The position numbers and the translations under genes were made by a program. A model generated the notes under the pieces. It was not told the origin of the DNA and did not search any database. It worked only from the letters and a program-made list of their open reading frames with translations. Below, piece by piece: positions 1 to 8,946 of a stretch of 22,974 bases of DNA; position 1 is the stretch's first letter; every line of letters begins with the position of its first letter. This DNA is from Hyphomicrobium sp. (lineage in GTDB: Bacteria; Pseudomonadota; Alphaproteobacteria; Rhizobiales; Hyphomicrobiaceae): assembly GCA_030609245.1 (NCBI GenBank), contig JAUWCP010000008.1:1-22974 (forward strand), given 5' to 3'.

Positions 1-723
1 GTAATACGCGTCGAAGCGGATCGGGTGGGCGCAAGGCTGGTCGCGTGGGGCGAGGACTTCGATGCTTATGAGCAGAGCGGCCGTCTCGTCGTGCAGGCCG
101 AGGACGAGCTCTTGGATCTCCCCCTGCCCGCGCTTACCGGCCGGCACCAGATTGTCAACGCCGGCACGGCCGTTGCGGCTGCGCTCGAGTTGCGATCCTC
201 GCAGCCCGCGCTTGGTCTCGACGAACGGGCAATGGAGCAGGGACTTGTGAAGGTGCGCTGGCCTGCCCGCATGCAACGGCTGGATCGGGGACTGCTACCG
301 TCCATGTTGAAGCCGGGCTCAGAGCTTTGGCTGGACGGCGGGCACAACCCAGCTGCGGGCCGCGCGTTGGCGCAAACGCTGGCAGACCTGGAAGAGCGCG
401 CCTCCAAGCCCGTCTATCTCATGGTTGGCATGATGGGGCTGAAGGACTCAGATGGATTCTTGAACCCCTTTCGCGGTCTTGTTCGCCGTGTCCTAACGGT
501 TCCGATTCCCCGCGCGCACGAGACGCCACACGCTCCCGAGGCGCTAGCGGAGACTGCCCGCAGCGTCGGCTTAGAGGCGGAATGCTCAAGTGATATTGAG
601 ACCGCATTGCAGCGTATTGATCAGCTGGAGCCGGGAGCGAAGCGCATTCTCGTCTGCGGATCGCTTTACCTGGCCGGTCACGTGCTAGCCCTGCAGGACG
701 GCGTGGAGCCGCAAGCGAATTGA
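1..723 (+). CDS. folC: Folylpolyglutamate synthase / dihydrofolate synthase, 3' part
   Basis: Partial gene. The frame is open from base 1, so the true start lies upstream and the GTG at 25 is only an internal codon. The 240 codons present cover the end of the Mur-ligase central domain and the C-terminal domain. The sequence shows the loop TGRHQIVNAGTA, typical of Mur-ligase family proteins, and DGGHNPAAG (family form DGAHNP) near the start of the C-terminal domain. FolC adds glutamate to dihydropteroate and folates in the cytoplasm using ATP. It ends in TGA and converges on trxA. In many alphaproteobacteria folC, trxA and addAB lie side by side, which fits. The family is clear; whether it is bifunctional cannot be judged from this fragment. 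Confidence 0.93.
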   Translation, partial: VIRVEADRVGARLVAWGEDFDAYEQSGRLVVQAEDELLDLPLPALTGRHQIVNAGTAVAAALELRSSQPALGLDERAMEQGLVKVRWPARMQRLDRGLLPSMLKPGSELWLDGGHNPAAGRALAQTLADLEERASKPVYLMVGMMGLKDSDGFLNPFRGLVRRVLTVPIPRAHETPHAPEALAETARSVGLEAECSSDIETALQRIDQLEPGAKRILVCGSLYLAGHVLALQDGVEPQAN

Positions 724-760
724 TCGAGGTCGCTTAGTCATTGAAAAAATGCCGTTGGCT

Positions 761-823
761 AGAGCCTGATCGTTTCACTTGGAACAGCTCAAGTGCTTCC
801 AAGTGAAACGTGAATCAGTCTCT
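761..823. repeat. Long imperfect palindrome, REP-like intergenic element
   Basis: The inner arms CGTTTCACTTGGAA (771-784) and TTCCAAGTGAAACG (797-810) are perfect reverse complements around a 12-base loop. The pairing continues with AGAGCCTGAT (761-770) against ATCAGTCTCT (814-823): one mismatch, after a 3-base bulge TGA (811-813). The total is about 23 pairs. Its form (AGAGC..TGAT ends with an inner palindrome, between convergent genes) resembles the dispersed palindromic repeats common between genes in Hyphomicrobiales. I see one copy only in this window. It may also serve as the folC transcript end, but no T-tract follows. Confidence 0.7.
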
Positions 824-983
824 ACATTTTTGATTTAGAGTAAGATTCACTTATCTGTTGGAGACCTCCCGGGCTTGGTGAGTGATTCCATCAAGAACGA
901 TCTTGCTCTAGGTCCCTACATTTGGGCGCCTAAGCCCCGGTACAGGGCGCCTCCACGGCCGCATGACGATGCGAGCCTGACGT

Positions 984-1012
984 GAGAAAGCCCCGCGACA
1001 CAATCGCAGGGC
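984..1012 (-). terminator. Probable intrinsic terminator of trxA operon
   Basis: Stem arms at 990-998 and 1004-1012 pair 8 of 9 bases around the 5-base loop CACAA. Read on the minus strand, the GC-rich hairpin is followed by TTTCTC. It starts 29 bases past the trxA stop. The T-run is short, so efficiency is uncertain, but position and shape fit the 3' end of the divL-to-trxA transcript. Confidence 0.6.
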
Positions 1013-1040
1013 CTTCGAAATGAGATTCTCTTCGTAGCGG

Positions 1041-1373
1041 TCAGGCGGTGGCCGTGACGGACGCGTTGATCCAATCCTCAAGCTTCTTCTTCTGCACAAG
1101 CGCACCGGTGTGCTGAGCTGCGACCTGACCGTTCTTGAACAGCAGAAGGGTCGGCATTGCGCGGATGCCGTATTCGCCCGTGACCTTCGGGTTTTGGTCA
1201 ACGTCGAGTTTCACGACCTTGACCTTACCCTGCATCTCTTGCGCGATCTGCTCGAGCGCGGGAGCCATCGCCTTACACGGCCCGCACCACTCGGCAAAAA
1301 AGTCCACCAGAACTGGCTCGGAAGACTTCAAAACTTCCTGCTCGAAGGTGCTGTCTGATACGTCAATGGCCAT
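1041..1373 (-). CDS. trxA: Thioredoxin 1
   Basis: Cytoplasmic dithiol-disulfide oxidoreductase of about 110 residues, the usual thioredoxin length. The active site WCGPC lies in FFAEWCGPCKAMAP, and the cis-proline motif is RAMPTLLLF. The start is the ATG at 1373 (MAIDVSDSTF), with AGGAG at 1383-1387 in good spacing. An upstream in-frame ATG at 1421 would add 16 residues not found in thioredoxins. It is the last gene of the minus-strand series, 64 bases after addA, and is followed by a hairpin. It recycles disulfides in enzymes such as ribonucleotide reductase. The identity is secure. Confidence 0.96.
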   Translation of the reverse strand: MAIDVSDSTFEQEVLKSSEPVLVDFFAEWCGPCKAMAPALEQIAQEMQGKVKVVKLDVDQNPKVTGEYGIRAMPTLLLFKNGQVAAQHTGALVQKKKLEDWINASVTATA

Positions 1374-1437
1374 TTGGATGGTCTCCTGATCGATGCCAAA
1401 AGTCTTGTATTGGGCCGGCATCCGTTAGAGCCGGAAG

Positions 1438-4400
1438 TTAGGAATGCGCCTCGTTAGCGTCAAGGTGGCTTAGGTTGAGATCCCACAGGCGCGAGCAATA
1501 GGTGTCGAGGACTTCAGCGGGGATTTGCATGATTCGCGGTACCTCGGTCCACAGCAGGGCGGTCCGCACTGTGCGGCCAGGGTAGATCGTCCGCAACGCG
1601 AGCGAATAGGCGGCAAGCTGAAAAAGATAAGCAGGCGCAACGCCTTCGACCGTCGTGGGGGGTGGCCTGTTGGTTTTGTAGTCGACGATCAGAACCTCGT
1701 CGCCGAGGTCTACCAAGCGATCGATCTGACCAATGAGTTTGAGTGGTGGCTCCTTGGATTTTGGATTGGCGATGAGCGCCACAATTGGAACCTCGGCGCG
1801 ACTGTGTGGCCCGAACAGCGCAGCGAACTCTGGTGCGTTGAGAATTGCCAAGGTCTCCTCAACGATGCTGCTGCGAACGCTCGCAGAGAGTTCAGCGCCG
1901 CGTATTGCGATGAATTCTCTTGCCGCCTTCTCCCAGCCGGCTTGCGCAAGCGTGGGCAGGTGCTCAAGAAGCGCATGCGTGAGCGTGCCGCGCAGGAATC
2001 GGTGCTCGCTCGTAAATGATGTGGGTGACAGGATTGCCGGCTCATCGGCGTCGCGGGCGCCCTGTTGTGTGGGTAGAGGCTCACCTTCATCGTCCGGGGC
2101 ATACGCCTCCAGGCGTGATGGTGCGAGCGGTATTGTGAGGTTTGGTTCGCGAGGCGCCGGCCGCGTTGCCCAGGAAGGTAAAGGCTCGGCGATGGAGTCG
2201 TCGATCAGCGCGTGTTTCGGCGGAACCGGGGCTACCGACTGCGGTTCACTCCAACGCAAGACCTTGGTGCCGCCAGGGCCCCCGGTCTCTTGGAGAGAGG
2301 GGCGCAGGGCCACGTCAATGAGATCGTACCAGCAGCCTGACGCGCGGCCCATTTTGCCTTCGAAGCCTGCGACGTAAAGCCGATCACGTGCGCGCGTCAT
2401 CGCCACGTAGAGCAGCCTATGGCGCTCCTCGGCGTCGAGCGCCTTTTGCTGATTGCGCGCAGCAGAAATTGTCTTGATCTTACTGGTTCCTTTGACACTC
2501 CATACAAACGGCGTGGCTTCGATGCCTTGCGGCGTCTCCATGTCCGCCAGTTCGAGCAGCGCGGTGCCGGCGCTGCTAGCGGCGGCGGCGGTTGTGCAGG
2601 TGTCGGGTAGAAACACGATCGGCGCCTCGAGCCCTTTGGCGCCGTGCACTGTCATGACCCGCACCTCGTTGCGCCCGTGCTCCATGTCGCGCTTCACCTC
2701 GCGCTCGGTCTCGCGCAAGAAGGCGAGAAACCCGGTGAGCGAGGGTGCAGCCGCATCGTCATATCTGAGCGCCAAATTGAGGAACTCGTCGAGTGGATCG
2801 GCGGCTTCTGGTCCCAGGCGCGCGAGAAACTTTGCGCGCGCATCCTCACGATCGAGAATGCTCGCGAAGAACTCGAACGGCGGGATGAAGTCTGCGCGTG
2901 AACGCCAGCGCTTTAGGGTTTCGGTGGCTGCCTTGAAGTGCGGCTTGGCGTCCGCATTGGCAATGAGCGCAGACCATAATGTGCCTTTTCTCCCTGGTGC
3001 CAGTGCGATGAGGTCATCGTCATCAAATCCGAATAGCGGGCTCTTGAGGACTTCGGCGAGCGCCAAATCGTCCTCGGGCAGCGTTAGGAAGTCGCCAAGC
3101 GAGACGAGATCCGCAACGGCGATCTGTTCGCTCATGCGCAGACGATCGGCGCCGGCGACGGGAATCCCGCGTGACTTCAGTGCAGCAACCATTGGCCCAG
3201 CGAACGGCCGTCGCTTTCTCAGAAGGATAAGTATGTCGCCGGGACGGATGGGCCGGTTCTCAGAATGCAGCAGCTCTTCAGAGTCGAGCCAGCCTTTGAT
3301 GGTCTGGGCAATGCGCTCGGCAAGGCGGACTTCAGTTGAACGCGAAGCTTCATCGTCAAGCGGCGACCAAACGTCGGCGCCCGCATTGTCTTCGGGCTTT
3401 TCAGTCGGCCAGATCTCGACGAGACCGGCATGCCCGACCCGATGAACGGCGTGCCGAATGGTTGCTTTCTTGGCCGTCAGTCCCGGCGTGCTCTCGTGAT
3501 CGCAGAACACACGATCGACGGCGGTGAGGATCGGTGCAACGGTACGGAACGACAGATTGAGCCCTAAGCGCCGCCATGGCTGCTGAGCAGCTTTTGTGGC
3601 GGCTGCAAACTTGTCGCCCATCTCGGCGAACATCTTTGGCTGCGCGCCTTGGAAGCTGTAGATCGACTGTTTTTCGTCGCCAACGGCAAACAGCGTGCGC
3701 CTCTCTTCGCGCTGGCCGGCGCCGGTGAAAAACTCCTCCGCGAGTGCTTCGACAACCTGCCACTGCTCGCGGCTTGTATCTTGTGCCTCGTCGACGAGGA
3801 TGTGGTCGATGCCGCGATCGAGTTTGTAGAGAACCCACGCTGCGGACTGCCGGTCCCCTAGTAGCCTTGCGGTCTTGGCAATCAGGTCGTCGTAGTCGAG
3901 CGCAGCGCGCTGTGCCTTCGCGGTAATATACCGTTGCAGCACCGCGCTGGCGAGACGGTGTAGCGCGATCGTTGCGTCGATAACCAAGAGCGCTTTGCGT
4001 TCATCTAGAAGCGCAATGAAGCGTCCTTGGGCAGCGCTCATGGTGTCGTTAAGGTCAGGATGCTCGGTTTTGATCGCCTTTGCGATGAGGCTTGAACGTG
4101 CCTCGCCGGTGCTGGTGCAGAAATAGTTCTCGAGGGCTTCAACGCGCGCACTGTCGGAGGTGGCGCTAAGAGCAAGCGTAATCTTGTCTGCGTTTTTGAC
4201 GTCGTTTGATCCGCCCCTTAAGAGCGCATCGCGCAGGTGAACGAGTTGTGCGTCTTCGACGAGGCCCGCAAGTTCGCCTTCGAGATCGTCGCCCATGATT
4301 TCGTCACGCACGCCGAGCGTGCCGCGATAGAGCCGCTCAACTGCGGCAAATTCGTCGTCATCCTTGCCGAGATCGATGCGCGTCGCGTCTTCGAGCCATT

Positions 4401-5025
4401 GGCGTTCGCGCATTGCCGAGCGAAGCAAATCGTCGAAGCGATCGTCGGCGGCGTAGCGAACGGCGGCTTCAAGCGCGCGCCCTTCTGGCGCATCCCGGTG
4501 CACTGCGGCAAAACGCAAAACCGCATCTATAGACTCGCGCTGGAGAAGATGAGCTGTCGCCTCATCGAGGATGGTGAACCCAGGTGCGACGCCTGCCTCC
4601 AGCGGAAAGCGCTGCAGCAGGCGCTCGCAGAAAGAGTGAATGGTCTGCACCTTGAGGCCGCCGGGCGTCTCGATGGCGGCAGTGAATAGGGTGCGCGCGC
4701 AGTCGATCTCTTCTCCTGATGGCGGATGTGCGGTGAGTTTGGTGAGCGCTTCGCGAAGTTCGTCGACCGGCAGCGTGACCCAGCCCGCAAGCGTATCAAA
4801 GACGCGTTTTGACATTTCAGCAGCCGCAGCCTTCGTGTACGTCAGGCACAAGATGCGTTCGGGCTCCGTCCCGGCAAGCATCAATCGCAGCGCGCGCTGC
4901 GTGAGTACGTGCGTCTTGCCGGTACCGGCGTTGGCGCTCACCCAGGCGGAGCTGAGCGGGTCGGCGGCCTCGCGTTGAGCGCGCTGTGTGCGTTCCAGTT
5001 CCTTCTGGCTGTCGCGCGCGGTCAC
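1438..5025 (-). CDS. addA: AddA helicase-nuclease of the AddAB break-repair complex
   Basis: The protein has 1195 residues. It is a UvrD/RecB-type SF1 helicase with a C-terminal RecB-family nuclease. Visible motifs in order: Walker A SANAGTGKT (about residues 30-38), motif Ia LCLTYTKAAAAEM, Walker B ILVDEAQDT (about 410), GDEKQSIYSFQGA, NLSFRT, MTVHGAKGLE (about 790), LLYVAMTRARDRL (about 875), and the nuclease core IDRLVDLGDEVLIVDYKTNR near 1095-1120. With AddB it resects double-strand breaks to load RecA. The start is taken as GTG at 5025, whose bases overlap the addB stop as GTGA, a translational-coupling arrangement. A start at 5061 would add 12 residues inside addB. Both nuclease residues D and K (DYKTN) are present, so it appears active. 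Confidence 0.95.
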   Translation of the reverse strand: MTARDSQKELERTQRAQREAADPLSSAWVSANAGTGKTHVLTQRALRLMLAGTEPERILCLTYTKAAAAEMSKRVFDTLAGWVTLPVDELREALTKLTAHPPSGEEIDCARTLFTAAIETPGGLKVQTIHSFCERLLQRFPLEAGVAPGFTILDEATAHLLQRESIDAVLRFAAVHRDAPEGRALEAAVRYAADDRFDDLLRSAMRERQWLEDATRIDLGKDDDEFAAVERLYRGTLGVRDEIMGDDLEGELAGLVEDAQLVHLRDALLRGGSNDVKNADKITLALSATSDSARVEALENYFCTSTGEARSSLIAKAIKTEHPDLNDTMSAAQGRFIALLDERKALLVIDATIALHRLASAVLQRYITAKAQRAALDYDDLIAKTARLLGDRQSAAWVLYKLDRGIDHILVDEAQDTSREQWQVVEALAEEFFTGAGQREERRTLFAVGDEKQSIYSFQGAQPKMFAEMGDKFAAATKAAQQPWRRLGLNLSFRTVAPILTAVDRVFCDHESTPGLTAKKATIRHAVHRVGHAGLVEIWPTEKPEDNAGADVWSPLDDEASRSTEVRLAERIAQTIKGWLDSEELLHSENRPIRPGDILILLRKRRPFAGPMVAALKSRGIPVAGADRLRMSEQIAVADLVSLGDFLTLPEDDLALAEVLKSPLFGFDDDDLIALAPGRKGTLWSALIANADAKPHFKAATETLKRWRSRADFIPPFEFFASILDREDARAKFLARLGPEAADPLDEFLNLALRYDDAAAPSLTGFLAFLRETEREVKRDMEHGRNEVRVMTVHGAKGLEAPIVFLPDTCTTAAAASSAGTALLELADMETPQGIEATPFVWSVKGTSKIKTISAARNQQKALDAEERHRLLYVAMTRARDRLYVAGFEGKMGRASGCWYDLIDVALRPSLQETGGPGGTKVLRWSEPQSVAPVPPKHALIDDSIAEPLPSWATRPAPREPNLTIPLAPSRLEAYAPDDEGEPLPTQQGARDADEPAILSPTSFTSEHRFLRGTLTHALLEHLPTLAQAGWEKAAREFIAIRGAELSASVRSSIVEETLAILNAPEFAALFGPHSRAEVPIVALIANPKSKEPPLKLIGQIDRLVDLGDEVLIVDYKTNRPPPTTVEGVAPAYLFQLAAYSLALRTIYPGRTVRTALLWTEVPRIMQIPAEVLDTYCSRLWDLNLSHLDANEAHS

Positions 5026-8000
5026 GATCCCGCCCCCTCGTCTTCGCCCAAAGCGGCCCATTCACCGACACGCGCAAGGTGGGCGTAGTCGTCGTAGTCG
5101 TAGGAGAAGCGGGCGCGGCGTACGGCTTTGTAGGGCGTCGCTTCTATGTCGAACGACGCGATGAGGCGTGACAGCGACTCCACTGCGCTCTCGGCGTGCG
5201 CGGCGATATCATCTATTTTGACCAGACGCTCCTCGCCGGGCGGCTCTCCTCCCGAGGCGCGGATGTAGCGCAGACCGGTCACGGGCTTGCGCGCGATCCC
5301 GGTGAAGCCAATTTCGCCCTGGGCAATTGCGGCCTCGAGCAAGAGCTGTGGTGCGCGGGCCCGCGCGACGTCCTTATCGCTTGGTGGCAAGCCGGTTTTG
5401 TAGTCGGTGATGATCAACCCATTGTCGCAGGCATCAATTCGGTCGGCGCGCGCCCTCAGCGTGAACAGGCCCGCCGGTGCCGCAATGGGCAATGTGCCGT
5501 CGATTTCGGCGGCGACGCGTATCGTGCCGTCGCGCCGCGCGGGCTCCGTTTGCGCAAACCAGCGCGCAAAACGCTCAAAGCGCGGTAGCCAGAACGCAGC
5601 CACGCGCGGATGGCCCGCGTATTGCCTGAGAACCTCATTGGCAATCTGAAGCAGGGCACGCTCGGCGTCTTGCGGCAGCGTCTCGGGAAACGCCTGCGCA
5701 AAACGATTCATGATCTCGTGGACGATGCTACCACGCAGCGCGGCGCCTGGCGCCACACCAAGCTCGGGTAGCTTTTGCAGCTTCAGGATGTCTTGGGCGA
5801 AGATGGCATAGGGATTGGCAAGCCACGTCTCGACGCGCGTTACGCTCATTTTGCGCGGGCGCAAGCCAATTGACGGGCGTGGTTCTGGCGCGCCAATGCG
5901 AACACGAGCTCCGACGTGATCGCGTGCTCGCGCCCACCCTAGCCAAGGCGCTTCCGCTTTAAGAACGTCTGAAAGCTGAAGCCCGGCAAGCAACGCTTGC
6001 ATTCGCATCAGCCAACGCGAGGGGACAGTCGGCACACCGTCGATTTTTTCCGCACGCGTGAGATAGACGCGTTGTGCACCCAAGAACGAGGTGAGATCGT
6101 GCGCGGCGTAGCCGATTTTTTCCTCAGGCGAGGGCAGCCCGAGGGCAGCCCGCATTGGCCTATTTAGCCAGGGTCCGGGATCTGCGGCTTGCGGCCACGT
6201 CCCCTCGTTGAGCGAGCCGAGGATCATCACATCGGTCTGCTGCAACCGTGCCTCGAACGGCCCCCAGATGAAAAGGCGCGGATGCACTGGCACGCGCGGA
6301 CGTACGTTCTCTCCGACGATCAAGCTGCGGTAAAGGTCTGCATAGTCTGTGGCTTTAATACGCGGCGCAGGTAGGCTCGGCGCAAGCAAGCCGGTGAAAA
6401 AGACCGACGCGGCTGCGCCGGCTTCATCCCGCCAAAGGGGTGAGGCCTTCTCACTGTCCGGCGTCTCGGGCAAACGAGCAATCGCTTCTGCTGTGGCGAC
6501 GTGTGCTGCCGCGATGGCCTGGAGCGGCTGCGCATTCGGATCGGAGAAAACGGCGAGTAGCGGTGCAAACGTCTCCTTCAGGCGGTCGACGAGTTCATTG
6601 GCGCCTTTCCAATCGTCAGGCCAAAGTCGGCGGACCGCCGCATGTCGCCGGTCTCCTGATGCCGTTTCATGGTCCGCTCTTGTAAGCGCGGCTGCGACGC
6701 CTTCGAGACCCTCGCCGAGGTAGACGTCGCGGAAGATGGCAATCTCCAGGGCGCGTGAGGCGCGACGCACGTCGAACGCGTTGAGACCAAGCCGCGTCAA
6801 TGGGTGCTTCAAGAGCGCCATGGTGTCGGCCGGTGCGAAGTCCTTGGCGATGGCCGCGATGACCAGATCGAGAAATGTGCCCGGCGCCGTCTTGGCGAAA
6901 GGCCGGCCCGCCGAGTCGTCGACACGAATGCCCCAGGCCTCAAGCCGCACGGCGACGCGTCGGGCAAGCAGCCGGTCGGGCGAGACGAGCGCGGCTGTAC
7001 GCCCCGGTGTCTCAGCCGCCTCGCGCAGGATAAGCGCAATCGCTTCGGCCTCGTCTTGCGCCGAGGGCGCTTCAATAAGGCTGACGCCGTCCAAGGCGCC
7101 GCGCACGGCATTGCGATCGGCTGAGGCCGCATAGGTGTGCCAGCGTCCAGTTGTTCCCGACGGCCGCATTGCCTCGGCCACGACCTCCGCTCGGGTCGCT
7201 TGGGCTGGTGCGGGTGCTGTGCCGGGAAGAGGGTGGACGTCCTTGCGTGCAATGGCGAGGTGGTCCAGCAGTTTTTTCAATCCGAATTGCGGATGCTCGG
7301 GATGATCGGGCGCAATGGCCTGCCAGCTCTCGTCGTCGAGATGCGGATCGAGGCCGGGCAGAACGATGGCGCCTAACGGCAGCTTCGCCACTTGCCTCAT
7401 CAACGCGACAGTCGCGGGGATGGAGCCTGTCACACCTGCAACGATGACAGGTCCTTGAGGAGGCGAGGTAGCGAGGCGCGCGGTCTCCGCGAGGATCGCC
7501 CTGTTGCGCCGGGCAGACTGCGACAACAGCCTCTTTTCCGCCAGATGCGCTGGCCAAGCAGTGGTGACAATCTTGAGGAAATCGATTGTGTTTTGCCAGT
7601 GTTCGGAAAATTCCTCCGGTACGAGCTCGTCTAAGCCATCAAGCGCAACGTTTTCAGTCTCCACCATGTCCATGAGGCGCGAAAGCTCAGCTGCCAAGTG
7701 GGCTGCTTGTGCCGGCGTATTAGCACCTGCGGCAGCCGCATGAGGACCGAGGAAGCCGGCGGCGTCCTCGTCCCGGCGCATGACTTGCGACCACTTGAGT
7801 ACAAGCTCTGTGAGAACCAGCCGCCGCTCGATCTCGCTGATAGCCGGCGGTAGATCCAAATCCGCCATGCCCAGTGTGCCGCCACCGGCGAGGCCGGAGA
7901 GCAAGGTTAGTTCTTCCTCGGCTTCCGAAATCGGCCGGATGCGCGGCAGCATCAGGGCACGCCCGCCGCCGGCTGCAAGAAAGGCATCCTGCATCGCACG

Positions 8001-8210
8001 TGCGGCCCGCCGCGTCGGCAAAAGGAGGGTGATGTCGGGTAAGTCCAACGGCTGTGGCGCCCGCCCGCCGGCGATCGGCAGATCGCCCTTCAAGATCGCG
8101 GTCGCTAGCGCATGGAGAAACGGGCGCCCCGGTGGCACCGTGTAGATGTGGGCGCTGCCCTGCGCGTCGCCATTTGCGCTGGGATTTGCCGTTTCAAGCG
8201 ACGTCCTCAC
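5022..8210 (-). CDS. addB: AddB subunit of the AddAB break-repair complex
   Basis: The protein has 1062 residues and is of the alphaproteobacterial AddB type. The N-terminal part resembles an SF1 helicase (DITLLLPTRRAARAM) but shows no GxGKT loop. The middle carries WGPFEARLQQTDVMILGSLN and NEGTWPQAADPGPWLNRPM, and the C-terminal RecB-like nuclease has IDACDNGLIITDYKTG and an ending YAHLARVGEW. The whole protein has a single cysteine, so the four-cysteine iron-sulfur site known in Bacillus AddB cannot form. The start is GTG at 8210, supported by AGGTGG seven bases upstream and by the N-terminal length. It overlaps the murU-like gene by 17 bases and addA by 4. Its role is the second nuclease and the Chi-scanning partner of AddA. 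Confidence 0.94.
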   Translation of the reverse strand: MRTSLETANPSANGDAQGSAHIYTVPPGRPFLHALATAILKGDLPIAGGRAPQPLDLPDITLLLPTRRAARAMQDAFLAAGGGRALMLPRIRPISEAEEELTLLSGLAGGGTLGMADLDLPPAISEIERRLVLTELVLKWSQVMRRDEDAAGFLGPHAAAAGANTPAQAAHLAAELSRLMDMVETENVALDGLDELVPEEFSEHWQNTIDFLKIVTTAWPAHLAEKRLLSQSARRNRAILAETARLATSPPQGPVIVAGVTGSIPATVALMRQVAKLPLGAIVLPGLDPHLDDESWQAIAPDHPEHPQFGLKKLLDHLAIARKDVHPLPGTAPAPAQATRAEVVAEAMRPSGTTGRWHTYAASADRNAVRGALDGVSLIEAPSAQDEAEAIALILREAAETPGRTAALVSPDRLLARRVAVRLEAWGIRVDDSAGRPFAKTAPGTFLDLVIAAIAKDFAPADTMALLKHPLTRLGLNAFDVRRASRALEIAIFRDVYLGEGLEGVAAALTRADHETASGDRRHAAVRRLWPDDWKGANELVDRLKETFAPLLAVFSDPNAQPLQAIAAAHVATAEAIARLPETPDSEKASPLWRDEAGAAASVFFTGLLAPSLPAPRIKATDYADLYRSLIVGENVRPRVPVHPRLFIWGPFEARLQQTDVMILGSLNEGTWPQAADPGPWLNRPMRAALGLPSPEEKIGYAAHDLTSFLGAQRVYLTRAEKIDGVPTVPSRWLMRMQALLAGLQLSDVLKAEAPWLGWARARDHVGARVRIGAPEPRPSIGLRPRKMSVTRVETWLANPYAIFAQDILKLQKLPELGVAPGAALRGSIVHEIMNRFAQAFPETLPQDAERALLQIANEVLRQYAGHPRVAAFWLPRFERFARWFAQTEPARRDGTIRVAAEIDGTLPIAAPAGLFTLRARADRIDACDNGLIITDYKTGLPPSDKDVARARAPQLLLEAAIAQGEIGFTGIARKPVTGLRYIRASGGEPPGEERLVKIDDIAAHAESAVESLSRLIASFDIEATPYKAVRRARFSYDYDDYAHLARVGEWAALGEDEGAGS

Positions 8211-8931
8211 TCTCGATCCACCTTTCGGCCTCCTTCAGCGCTTCCGGCGTGCCGACGTGCATCCACAGGCCATCGAGACGAATTCCGTAAAGGCGGCCGT
8301 TCTCGATGGCTGTGTTCCAAAGCTCGTTGAGCGAGAAGCGCCCCTGCGGTACACCATCGAACATTCTGGGGTGCGCGATCGATACGCCGGTGAACGCGAA
8401 CGGGGCCACTTGCTGCTCGCCGCGGCGCTTAAGCCGGCCATCAGTGCCCATAACAAAATCGCCCGCGCCCTCGTAGCCCAAGCTCGCCGTCGCAGACGCG
8501 AGCAGCATAAGGCTATCCATCTTATCGCAGTCCCAAGCTGCAATCAGCCGGTCGAGGTTCGCGCCCACTCCCTCGATCCACACCGAGTCGGAGTTGTGAA
8601 TCAAGAAGGGTTCGGGTCCGAGCTTGGGAAGGGCGTGCACAACGCCTCCACCAGTGTCCAGGAGCAATCCGCGCTCGTCAGATATGATGATTTGAGGTTT
8701 CTCGCGCGCGCTCAGATGCGTTTCAAGCGTATCGGCAAGATAGTGCACATTGACCACGGCCTTGGAAATGCCGGCGGCGGCCAGGCGATCGAGCACATGA
8801 TCGATAAGCGCGCGCCCCTTGAGGCGGACAAGCGGTTTGGGGATTTGTGCCGTCAACGGCCGCATGCGCATGCCTTTCCCGGCGGCCAGGACCATCGCTG
8901 CCTGTGGGTGCCAACGTGTTGATTGGGTCAT
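8194..8931 (-). CDS. murU: MurNAc-1-phosphate uridylyltransferase (MurU-like)
   Basis: The protein has 245 residues and is a sugar-1-phosphate nucleotidyltransferase of the GT-A fold. The nucleotide-binding signature LAAGKGMRMRPLT spans residues 15-27 and is followed by PKPL. LDTGGGV (91-97) and the metal-binding NSD (113-115) follow, with LWMHVGTPEAL near the C terminus. In Pseudomonas putida, MurU makes UDP-MurNAc from MurNAc-1-phosphate supplied by the kinase AmgK, bypassing MurA. Here it follows an AmgK-like kinase by 15 bases, which makes this substrate more likely than glucose- or mannose-1-phosphate. The start is ATG at 8931 with AAGGG ten bases upstream. The specificity is inferred from context. 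Confidence 0.82.
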   Translation of the reverse strand: MTQSTRWHPQAAMVLAAGKGMRMRPLTAQIPKPLVRLKGRALIDHVLDRLAAAGISKAVVNVHYLADTLETHLSAREKPQIIISDERGLLLDTGGGVVHALPKLGPEPFLIHNSDSVWIEGVGANLDRLIAAWDCDKMDSLMLLASATASLGYEGAGDFVMGTDGRLKRRGEQQVAPFAFTGVSIAHPRMFDGVPQGRFSLNELWNTAIENGRLYGIRLDGLWMHVGTPEALKEAERWIESEDVA

Positions 8932-8946
8932 GGGCGAAGACCCTTG

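Larger units (their letters stand above)
724..1040. other. Convergent gene-free gap between folC and trxA
   Basis: These 317 bases have no credible gene: the open frames here are short or are the antisense of trxA. The gap holds a long imperfect palindrome at 761-823 and a hairpin at 990-1012 placed to terminate trxA. An 8-base direct repeat GGGCGCCT occurs at 924-931 and 945-952. The gap is less G+C-rich than the genes on either side around 735-860. Confidence 0.75.
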
